Source of the DNA: Acholeplasmataceae bacterium UBA6150
GTDB taxonomy: Bacteria > Bacillota_I > Bacilli_A > Acholeplasmatales > UBA5453
Assembly: GCA_002423145.1 (NCBI GenBank)
Contig: DIUU01000014.1
Location: 62,001 to 126,000, forward strand
Reading direction: 5' to 3'
DNA: 64,000 nt
In this document: in pieces, positions 53,248 through 61,000 of the stretch
Position numbering within the stretch: the stretch's first letter is position 1
Layout: the number at the start of each line of letters is the position of its first letter
Notes under the pieces: generated by a model
Database searches by the model: none
The model's input: the letters and a program-made list of their open reading frames with translations, nothing else
Told to the model about the DNA's origin: nothing
Translations under genes and position numbers: made by a program

Positions 53248-53276
53248 ATTATACGCCCCTCTGTATGGTTTGTAAA
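53248..53276 (-). promoter_or_regulatory. Promoter for pheA
   Basis: TTTACA (53271-53276), a 17-base spacer and TATAAT (53248-53253) on the minus strand. Confidence 0.8.
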
Positions 53277-53296
53277 TATGAAAAAGAAATACAAGC

Positions 53297-53632
53297 CTAT
53301 TCAGCCTGTATTTCATGAATATTTAGAATGTCTTGAATCGAAATCCTTTGTTTGGTATCCATCATCACTATGTGATGTATGGTGTCGATTTTTAAAATTG
53401 TCCCTTCGGTATAACGTATGTGTCCATCGTTAAAGTATTCAAACAGAATCCGTGTGTCATTATTTAAAGCTGCTTGAAGTGCCAAATCCAGTTCTTCGAG
53501 ACGATCATCGAGTAATACGGGTTTATCCATACGCGTCAACCTGTTTCTAAGCTCTGTGAACATATCGTTAAACCCAGCCAAGCCATCGAATGGTGACCAT
53601 TTGATGATTCCCCGGTCAACATATTTATTCAT
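53297..53632 (-). CDS. yolD: YolD-like family protein
   Basis: The 111-residue protein has the YolD signature DRGIIKWSPFDGL near its N-terminus. YolD proteins pair with UvrX/YqjW-type Y-family polymerases in Bacilli and are thought to serve as their accessory factor. The gene overlaps the polymerase gene by 8 bases, as in B. subtilis. The ATG at 53632 has GGAGG five bases upstream; an upstream TTG is unlikely. Confidence 0.9.
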   Translation of the reverse strand: MNKYVDRGIIKWSPFDGLAGFNDMFTELRNRLTRMDKPVLLDDRLEELDLALQAALNNDTRILFEYFNDGHIRYTEGTILKIDTIHHIVMMDTKQRISIQDILNIHEIQAE

Positions 53633-54896
53633 GATGACCTCCAACAAATGTATTACGGTCGCGTATCGTTGACTCTTTATTTAAGGATGAACCGCGATTT
53701 ACGGCGTTTTTTCCGTAACGCATTTTAATTTCATCTACCGAGGCGAGTAGTTGATATTCATTTTCATCCTTTTCCAGGTCTTCAAACAGACTGAATTGAT
53801 GGGTATCTGAGGTCGTGAGCCCGCCCAATGAGATGCCAATCGATCGGACTGGACTGCCGTCATATTGTTCCATAAAAATATCGATACATGTATCGTATAT
53901 CACTTTGAAACTGGCTGTTGGTCTTTCTAATGTTACCTGCTTATGCAAACCACCCTGTTCCTCTTTCGAGTACCCTGCTCCAAAATGAATTACACGACAC
54001 CTTTTCTGACCAATTCTTAGGCGTCTTGTCACTTCGTCTGCCATTTCTAGAATGATGGTATAAATCTCTGGTGCGAAATAATTTCTAAATAAAATTTGAG
54101 AGTGTCCATAACTTTTATTTTGGGCACGTAACTTGTTTTTGTCTTGTAAAATGCTCATGTCAATGCCATGGGTATGGTACCAGAGTTCTTCGCCAATCAC
54201 GCCAAATTTCCGTTTTAACAAGGCTTTGTCGTATCTTGCAATATCTCCGATGGTGTGTAAACCTAAAAGGTTTAGATGGTGTTCCATACGGTTTCCAATA
54301 CCCCACATTTCTGAAATGGGTTTGACTGGCCATAGTTTGGTTGGGATGTCTTCGTAGGTCCATTTAGCAATCGAGTCTTTCGCTTTTTTCGAATCAATGT
54401 CGAGTGCCATTTTGGCCATAATCATGTTTGGTCCAATCCCGCAACTCGATGGCAAGTGCAACTCTGATTGAATTTTAGAGACAATTTTTTTGGCTAATTC
54501 CACTTCAGTCATTTGATAAAATCCCAGATAGGTTGTGACATCTAAGAAGGCTTCATCGACAGAATACACATACAAGTCTTCCTCAGAAATGAACGATAAA
54601 TAGATTTCAACAATTTTCATGGAGTATTCCATATACGATTTCATTTGTGGTCTCGCGAAAATGATTTTATCTCTTAAGTTCTCTGGAATATCGTAAATCC
54701 GACACCGACTTGGAATGCCTAACTTTTTCAAAAATGGGGTGACTGCCAAAGTGATTGCGCCTTTACCCCTGGATTTATCTGCGACAACTAAAGGGGTTTT
54801 GAAAGGGTCTAGTCCACGCATACTGCATTCGACTGACGCGTAAAAACTTTTTAAGTCAATACACAATATGTGTTTATGCAATTGATACTCTTCCAT
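53625..54896 (-). CDS. uvrX: Y-family translesion DNA polymerase (UvrX/YqjW type)
   Basis: An error-prone polymerase that copies damaged DNA. The 423-residue protein has ILCIDLKSFYASVECSMRGLDP (first catalytic Asp), the second catalytic motif YSVDEAFLDV and the helix-hairpin-helix LLGLHTIGDIARY in the thumb. The C-terminal little-finger domain follows. It is closer to UvrX/YqjW than to DinB because it is paired with yolD. GTGAG stands before the ATG. A promoter with TGGTATAAT lies upstream. Confidence 0.93.
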   Translation of the reverse strand: MEEYQLHKHILCIDLKSFYASVECSMRGLDPFKTPLVVADKSRGKGAITLAVTPFLKKLGIPSRCRIYDIPENLRDKIIFARPQMKSYMEYSMKIVEIYLSFISEEDLYVYSVDEAFLDVTTYLGFYQMTEVELAKKIVSKIQSELHLPSSCGIGPNMIMAKMALDIDSKKAKDSIAKWTYEDIPTKLWPVKPISEMWGIGNRMEHHLNLLGLHTIGDIARYDKALLKRKFGVIGEELWYHTHGIDMSILQDKNKLRAQNKSYGHSQILFRNYFAPEIYTIILEMADEVTRRLRIGQKRCRVIHFGAGYSKEEQGGLHKQVTLERPTASFKVIYDTCIDIFMEQYDGSPVRSIGISLGGLTTSDTHQFSLFEDLEKDENEYQLLASVDEIKMRYGKNAVNRGSSLNKESTIRDRNTFVGGHHE

Positions 54897-54920
54897 AGGC
54901 TCACCCCCTTTTGTGTCCTT

Positions 54921-54929
54921 ATTATACCA
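54921..54929 (-). promoter_or_regulatory. Extended -10 promoter for uvrX-yolD
   Basis: TGGTATAAT on the minus strand (-10 at 54921-54926). The -35 region is T-rich without a clear hexamer. No LexA-type site is recognised upstream. Confidence 0.55.
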
Positions 54930-55049
54930 ATGCTTTTCATGTAAAAAAGATGAAAATTGCTTGTTTACAATGAAACTAAACAGTCTTTTTTCACGCTATT
55001 TTGGTGATGTTTTAGGCAAGGGATTTTCATCCTGTTATACGGAATAAAC

Positions 55050-55078
55050 AAAAAAATCATCGTTTTCAGATGATTTTT
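55050..55078 (-). terminator. Terminator after alkA
   Basis: AAAATCATC, a 7-base loop, GATGATTTT, then T-run on the minus strand, directly after the alkA stop. Confidence 0.85.
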
Positions 55079-55083
55079 ATGCA

Positions 55084-55701
55084 TTATTTTTGATAATCAA
55101 TGTGTCCATAGCGTCCGCTTGAGATTTCCCACAAATAAAGCGATGCGAGACTTGCGTAAGGGCTGTACCGCTTGTGGTATGTATCGAGTAAAGCATCCGT
55201 CACTTTTGTGTGATGGTAAAGCATGCTGATCCCTCTTCGAATGGCTAAGTCTTTCTTTGACAATATGTTCATTCGGTTGAGTGAAAAAATCAAGAGCATT
55301 TCCGCTGTCCATGGACCAATGCCTTTCAATTCAACCAAGTGTGCTATGAGAGCTTCATCGGACATGGATTTGAGGATTTCAATATTCATCGTTTTAAAGT
55401 GGGTTGCTGCGCCTTGAATATACCCAGCTTTCTTTAAGCTCATACCACAGGTCTGGATTTCATCGATGGGTAAATTCAACAGCCCCTCTGGTGTGATTAG
55501 GGTTTTGTTTTTTAGTCTAGCAAAAACCGTTTCAAAGGCTTTGCCTGAAATTTGTTGTGCGACAATCGAAGCGATGAGGGCTTCAAACAAATCGGGATTG
55601 ATCCGTCTTTGGATTGGACCAATCTGATCGATGATCGAAGCGAGTTTTTTGTCTTTCTTTCTTAAATAATCCAATGCTTTACTATCGTATATAAAGTCCA
55701 T
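55084..55701 (-). CDS. alkA: DNA-3-methyladenine glycosylase II (AlkA family)
   Basis: Removes alkylated bases from DNA. The 205-residue protein has the HhH-GPD fold: the hairpin LVELKGIGPWTAEMLLIF near residue 120, and the catalytic aspartate in SKKDLAIRRG. No cysteines for an iron-sulphur cluster are seen, which separates it from Nth/MutY. The short form lacks the N-terminal domain of E. coli AlkA. It follows ogt after 5 bases, so the two alkylation-repair genes form an operon. Confidence 0.92.
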   Translation of the reverse strand: MDFIYDSKALDYLRKKDKKLASIIDQIGPIQRRINPDLFEALIASIVAQQISGKAFETVFARLKNKTLITPEGLLNLPIDEIQTCGMSLKKAGYIQGAATHFKTMNIEILKSMSDEALIAHLVELKGIGPWTAEMLLIFSLNRMNILSKKDLAIRRGISMLYHHTKVTDALLDTYHKRYSPYASLASLYLWEISSGRYGHIDYQK

Positions 55702-55706
55702 GTAGT

Positions 55707-56153
55707 TTACCTTTTTTCTAAATCCAAGAGGCGTTGTTTTAATTCAAGTCCGCCATAAAACCCAACCAAAGAACCATCTTTACCAATGACTCGATGACAC
55801 GGGATGACAATCATGATGGGATTTTTATTCACAGCCCCACCCACAGCCCTCACTGCTTTGATGTTACCAATTGTACTTGCAATCGCTTGATAACTTCTGG
55901 TTTCTCCGAAAGGAATCTCTGTTAATGCTTGCCAAACAGCACGTTGAAATGTTGTACCTATGGGATTTAATGGCAAATCAAACTGAATTGATTCTCCATT
56001 AAAGTAACGGATGATTTGATTCGCAGCCTGATTTAAAACCGGACTGCTCGATGATACTGTTGGTTCATTGGTTAAGTCTAGACGACAGATTTTTTGATCC
56101 TCAGCTTCAATTTTTACATGACCAAACGCGGTATTTACGACGATTTTATCCAT
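55707..56153 (-). CDS. ogt: Methylated-DNA-protein-cysteine methyltransferase
   Basis: Transfers the methyl group from O6-methylguanine to its own cysteine. The active-site motif PCHRVIG is near residue 119, with the asparagine hinge before it (VGGAVNKNP) and the C-terminal GFYGGLELKQRLLDLE. The 148-residue protein is of the short form without an Ada domain. The ATG at 56153 is preferred to a GTG at 56162 because GAGG stands 8 bases before it. Confidence 0.95.
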   Translation of the reverse strand: MDKIVVNTAFGHVKIEAEDQKICRLDLTNEPTVSSSSPVLNQAANQIIRYFNGESIQFDLPLNPIGTTFQRAVWQALTEIPFGETRSYQAIASTIGNIKAVRAVGGAVNKNPIMIVIPCHRVIGKDGSLVGFYGGLELKQRLLDLEKR

Positions 56154-56173
56154 TGAAATCACCTCACAAGTTC

Positions 56174-56182
56174 ATTATACCA
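56174..56182 (-). promoter_or_regulatory. Extended -10 promoter for ogt-alkA
   Basis: TGGTATAAT on the minus strand (-10 at 56174-56179), overlapping the end of the terminator of the upstream DUF4097 gene. Confidence 0.6.
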
Positions 56183-56210
56183 AAAATAAAGACCAGCTCA
56201 CGCTAGTCTT
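56181..56210 (-). terminator. Terminator after the padR operon
   Basis: AAGACTAGC, loop GTGA, GCTGGTCTT (one T-G pair), then T-rich tract on the minus strand. It overlaps the stop codon of the DUF4097 gene. Confidence 0.8.
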
Positions 56211-57084
56211 CAAAGTTGATTCGAATATTTCCATTGGATGTAATGGCTTCTACAAAAGGTACTTTAGAACTATGATAGGTATCATTTCCATAGGTGCTAC
56301 CATTGATTTTCACTGAGCCATTGGAAGTTTTGGTTCTGACTTTATAATCTTCAAAGTTACCTTGAATGGTTAGATTTATCGTACCATTGGAGGTATAGAC
56401 TCTAAAATCTTCTGAATGAATTCCAGAGGCATTCACTGGACCATTCGATGTTTCAGCGTCAATCGAATATGCTTCAACACCGATGAGTTCGATTTCACCA
56501 TTGGAGGTTTCTAGATCTACGGTTGTAGAAACGACATCCTTCAAATAGAGTTTACCATTGGAAGAAATCATTGTAATGGTTGGAATGTCAACGTTTTCGA
56601 TGCTAATTCTACCATTACTTGTGCGTAGAATCGCACTTTCTAGTGTTAAATCTTCGAGGGAAATTGCACCATTGGATGTTCTGACACTTAAGTGATATAG
56701 TGCGCTTGGTAATTCCACAGTAACTGTTCTATTGATCCCTATATTACTAAAATTAAACCAATGCAATGGATTTCTAAATTGATCCCACCAATCACTGGTG
56801 ACGACGATGGATAATATTTGATTATCTTCAGTCACAGTGACTTCTTCATATTGATCTGTTTTAAAACGAATGTGAATTTGACTATCTATACTCGGCTTGA
56901 TGACCACTGGATTGTTAAAAAACGATAAGTCAATCCGATTGAAATCTGTGCCTTCATAATCGTAATTTTGATCGGTGTATACCATCTGTTCTTCAAGGTA
57001 AGGTTGTGCCAACAATCCAAACACCGTAACAGATATCGCCCCTAAAATGATTAAGATAATACCCACTTTTAGAATAATTTTCAT
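56203..57084 (-). CDS. DUF4097-type beta-helix membrane protein with SNG repeats
   Basis: The 293-residue protein has an N-terminal membrane helix (about residues 7-27). A long beta-rich domain follows with eight copies of a roughly 20-residue repeat containing SNG (TSNGAIS, TSNGRIS, SSNGKLY and similar), the pattern of the DUF4097 right-handed beta-helix family. The function is unknown. It is the last gene of the padR, DUF1700, DUF4097 operon, an arrangement seen widely in Firmicutes, where it is often associated with envelope stress. It has a 4-base overlap with the DUF1700 gene. Confidence 0.85.
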   Translation of the reverse strand: MKIILKVGIILIILGAISVTVFGLLAQPYLEEQMVYTDQNYDYEGTDFNRIDLSFFNNPVVIKPSIDSQIHIRFKTDQYEEVTVTEDNQILSIVVTSDWWDQFRNPLHWFNFSNIGINRTVTVELPSALYHLSVRTSNGAISLEDLTLESAILRTSNGRISIENVDIPTITMISSNGKLYLKDVVSTTVDLETSNGEIELIGVEAYSIDAETSNGPVNASGIHSEDFRVYTSNGTINLTIQGNFEDYKVRTKTSNGSVKINGSTYGNDTYHSSKVPFVEAITSNGNIRINFED

Positions 57085-57623
57085 TTTTGTCTCCTTTTAA
57101 TGATTTGATCGATTTTTATAATGGCTTTATCTAGATAAATTTTAGTCTTCTTAATGAGTGTGGTGATGATAACCACCCCCACCATGACCAATCCCATCCC
57201 CAATACCATCGAACTCACATAATAGATGAGTACTTCGATACGAGATACATCTTTAGTCAGCAAGAATACCAAATAAGTAATAAATGATATCCCACCACTC
57301 GAAATAAATGAAATACTGATACTGCCTAGTACAATCACACCAATGATGGTGAAGAACAGTGCGATGCCTTTAGAGGCTTGTGAAATCACCTCACGCAACA
57401 TATAGTTCTCACGATTTTTAACTTTGAGTTTAAAATTCGCATCCTTTTTAATGGTACGGATGATTTGTTCGACACTACCGAGTTTGTGAACAAATTCGGC
57501 TTCAACCTCACCATTCGCAACCGCTTCATCGATGAGTTCTTCATAATAGTTCAGAATCTCTGCTTGATCTGAGTAGGACGCTAGTCCGGATTTTAATGCT
57601 TGTAAAAATTCAAGTTTTGTCAT
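57081..57623 (-). CDS. DUF1700 (HAAS domain) membrane protein
   Basis: The 180-residue protein has the HAAS helical domain at the N-terminus: MTKLEFLQALKSGL, ILNYYEELIDEAVANGE and KLGSVEQIIRTI. Three hydrophobic helices follow (about residues 83-107, 109-128 and 135-160). The family is found next to PadR regulators, whose activity it may modulate by binding; this is a family-level inference. The gene begins 3 bases after the padR stop. Confidence 0.87.
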   Translation of the reverse strand: MTKLEFLQALKSGLASYSDQAEILNYYEELIDEAVANGEVEAEFVHKLGSVEQIIRTIKKDANFKLKVKNRENYMLREVISQASKGIALFFTIIGVIVLGSISISFISSGGISFITYLVFLLTKDVSRIEVLIYYVSSMVLGMGLVMVGVVIITTLIKKTKIYLDKAIIKIDQIIKRRQK

Positions 57624-57626
57624 TGG

Positions 57627-57929
57627 TCACCTCAAGATATAACGGTATATTTTAGATATTTCACTAAAATCATCCTGTGCTTTTTCAATTTCATGTTTAC
57701 CCAAGGTCGTAATCATATAGTATTTACGTAACCTGGATTGATGTTGTTCAGTATAGGTCTTAACGAAGGCTTGTTGTTCTAAACGTTTTAATATCGGATA
57801 TAGTGTAGATTCAGAGATATCGATGATTGATGAAACATCTTGAATGATTTTATAGCCATAAGACGGCTCTTCTTTTAGAGATGCGAGAACCAATATCTCT
57901 AGAAAACCTTTTTTTAATTGCGGATCCAT
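57627..57929 (-). CDS. padR: PadR family transcriptional regulator
   Basis: A small (100-residue) winged-helix regulator with MDPQLKKGFLEILVLASLKEEPSYGYKII and SESTLYPILKRLEQQAF, the recognition region of PadR, and the wing YYMITTLG. It has a short C-terminal helix for dimerisation. It heads the operon with the DUF1700 and DUF4097 genes. The promoter has an inverted repeat over the -10, so it probably represses its own operon. GGAGG precedes the ATG. Confidence 0.92.
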   Translation of the reverse strand: MDPQLKKGFLEILVLASLKEEPSYGYKIIQDVSSIIDISESTLYPILKRLEQQAFVKTYTEQHQSRLRKYYMITTLGKHEIEKAQDDFSEISKIYRYILR

Positions 57930-57951
57930 CGTTAATACCTCCTCTCACATA

Positions 57952-57972
57952 ATACTATACATTACATAGTAT
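57952..57972. promoter_or_regulatory. Putative PadR operator (inverted repeat)
   Basis: ATACTAT at 57952-57958 and ATAGTAT at 57966-57972 form a perfect 7+7+7 inverted repeat over the -10 and spacer of the padR promoter. A second palindrome AGTATATACT is at 57968-57977. Confidence 0.55.
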
Positions 57973-57982
57973 ATACTGTCAA
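57954..57982 (-). promoter_or_regulatory. Consensus promoter for the padR operon
   Basis: TTGACA (57977-57982), a 17-base spacer and TATAGT (57954-57959) on the minus strand. Confidence 0.85.
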
Positions 57983-57996
57983 TACCTTTTTAAACA

Positions 57997-58026
57997 AAAA
58001 GACACACTTTTTCAAGTATGTCTTTT
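57997..58026 (-). terminator. Terminator after the giant surface protein gene
   Basis: A 13-base stem, AAAAGACATACTT with AAGTGTGTCTTTT (one T-G pair), has a 4-base loop and T-run on the minus strand. Confidence 0.88.
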
Positions 58027-58031
58027 GAGTA

Positions 58032-61000
58032 TTAATTGTCCCAGCTGGTGTAGTCGTCGTATAGACCCCATTGGCTACCTAGTGTACTTTCTTCAATCAC
58101 AATCGCGAATTCACGAATGATTTGTCGGTTTGTACCTAAAACATAGTAGTATTTACCAATGATTTCACCTGTGTTGTCAAATACTGGTAACTTGTATTTA
58201 TCGTCATTCCAAGGATAAGTGCCGCTTCCAGTAACCCCGGTTCTCAGATAAATATTGTAATCATAACGTAAGCCATTGACAAGGTTTACTGAAGTCACAC
58301 CCGTATATTTTGGACTGACGATGGAGAAGTTATACACACCTGTTTTATTTTTACCAAACGTATACAAGTAATTTGTAATGTTCGCTGGTAATGGATAGAA
58401 GAATAGTGTGGATTGGTTTCTTACACCGTCTGTATAACCGAATATTTCACCTTCATATGGATAAATAATTCTGCCTGTGACTGGATCAATCGAAATGGTC
58501 GGTGTAAAGGATTCATCGGTCTCGTAGTTTTTAAGAATAATTAAAATAACACTGTTCTTAATTGGTGATGATGGATCCCCGGCAGGCACGATGGTGCCAT
58601 TAGCGAAGCGATAAAATAATGTAAATCGAATGGTCAAGTTATACAAAATATCAACGACAGTGAGGTCATAATAAACAATCGTTGAATCCGTAATATTTGT
58701 TAGCACACCTGGATTATTCGCGTTGGTTTGTTCAGATAAGATACGGTATCTAACCACCGTATTCACATCTTCAACTTCACTGGTGAAATTACCAAATAAA
58801 TCATTAGACCAACTGTTTGGTCCGACTTGTCTTTGGATAATCGCTCCAATTGGCAACGTAAAATCTGGGTGATAATTGGATAAGTCGATGTCGGATACTT
58901 CACCATTGATTCTGAAATACTGAACCCCTGCTACATCCGCACCGTCATAGTCAATACCATCAAAGAATGCCCGTGGATCATAATTAGTTGGTGTAGTTGT
59001 TGAGCCATCGGCGTTGATTTGATAGATGAGTGGATACTTGAGGGTAATATCACTGTTGATTTGGAATCGAATGTCATTTAAATACGCACTGACACCTAAA
59101 TTCTTTCTGATGACGACATTACCTAAATTATAGGTAACCCCGCCTTCACGATTCAGTGTAAATGCATATGTTTTTTCACCAACACCGAGTTCAAATGTGA
59201 TGATCATAGCGTAACCATCATCGATGAAGAACTGAATTTGATTTTCAGTAGGTGTGAAAACACCATTAATGTCAGTGATGATGGTCGTAATGTTGTCATA
59301 AAGCGTAACATCTTGTAATCTAAAGTCAATTTGAATATTGGTTGTCAATGCTTCTCTAGTCACTTCAACTGGGTAAGCAAACTGTTGGTTACCATTCTTA
59401 TAAATGATGAAGTTTGCTAACTGTCTTTCTGTAACTGTGTGGGTTATTGAAGTGGATTGACTGAGTTCATTCACTATGGTATAGGTGAATATGTAACTCT
59501 TTCTGCCGTCCCCACCATATTGATACCTTACGGTAGCACTGGTAATAGAAGCGAATGGGGATACTTTTAGAATCATTAGGGTGTTGCCATCGAGCGATAA
59601 CTGGACAGAATCCAATGTATTGACGTAATTGAGTCCAGAACCATTCGATATCGGTGTAACGACTAAGCTTCGATTGGTGCTCAATAATACGCCTTCAAGG
59701 ATTTCTCCAAATTCAATAAAAGTCGTGAAATTGGTTCCTGTAGGTGTGAAAATCAATCCACCTGAAGCATCCGCACTATAAGTACTATAGGATAAACTCG
59801 TAATTAATCGATTCGATGAAGCTTGTTTTGTAAAATCCAGATTAAACTGGGTTGAACTATTATAATAGCTGAATACAATTCGATACACACCACTTTCAAG
59901 TTCATCACTCAAGGTCATGGCGAATCCAAAAATATTATTAGAAGCTTTTGGTGTTAGTGCTAATGTATAATACGCTGGATCAACGGTATCCCCATCCTTG
60001 GTTAATCGATGAATGGTCAAATTATGTCCTAGTGGTAATTGAGTATTGTTATCGATGAAACGCACAGTAATCGTGCCATTAGGTGATAACGGGAAGGATG
60101 GTGAAACGGTAAAGGTCGACCCCGATAGTGTAGGTAATGGTGTGACATTCGTTGAGTTCATTAAAATTTGATTGAGTGTCACATTTAAGTTTTGAGCAAT
60201 TCGATTAATGGTCACCACATAATTGGTTCTATAAACCGTCACGAGATTCGCATCATCGGCAGCGACTTCAGAGTAAACAGTCATGGTGAATTGTACCCGA
60301 TTATTTACATCAAATGTCCCCGTATGGGTAAACTTATAGGCACCGCCCAAGATATTGGAAGTTCTTGCGTTATACGCTGTTTTAAATCCTGCATGCGTAC
60401 CCGAAGTAATCCCTGATATCGCAATGACTGCATTTTCTGAAAGGGTTGCTTGAAGAGCTTCATACGTAACTGTATTACTTGGGAAAGCAGATTGTGAAAC
60501 ATTAAATGTGATGGTCTTGGCTGTGTTATCAATCGTACCACCTTCAAGAGTTGGATTGATACCGCTTGGATCATATAGCACTAAATCACCAATGGTTGGT
60601 TGGTCTTGTTTTGGTAGAACCAAAGATTTGTCACTCTTACGGACCTGGAACATCGAACTATAAGATAGATACAGTGGGTCTGTTGGCAAGTCTTGTACAG
60701 AAGGTATATTGAGATTACTGGCTGAAATGCTGTCTAAATTGTAATAAACTGGTGTGTCTGGTTCTTTTAATCCATAGAAATTATTAATGGATAAGTTGGC
60801 TGGTAAAACAGCCCCTGCTTCTCGTCCTTTGGAGGAGGCAAGGACATACATACCATTTTTAAATAACGGATCCGCAGCCAATCTGAATCGATCGGCGAGA
60901 ACTTCTTTGGTAACTCGATAAATAAAGTCTGATTGAGATGGATTCATCAATGGAAAGCTTTGATTAAAAATATACGTTTTCTTAGGGTCATAACCAACAT

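Noticed and set aside
54950..55050. Possible SOS operator upstream of uvrX
   Set aside because: GTTTA with TAAAC nine bases apart is seen, but it does not match known LexA boxes or the palindrome before recA.
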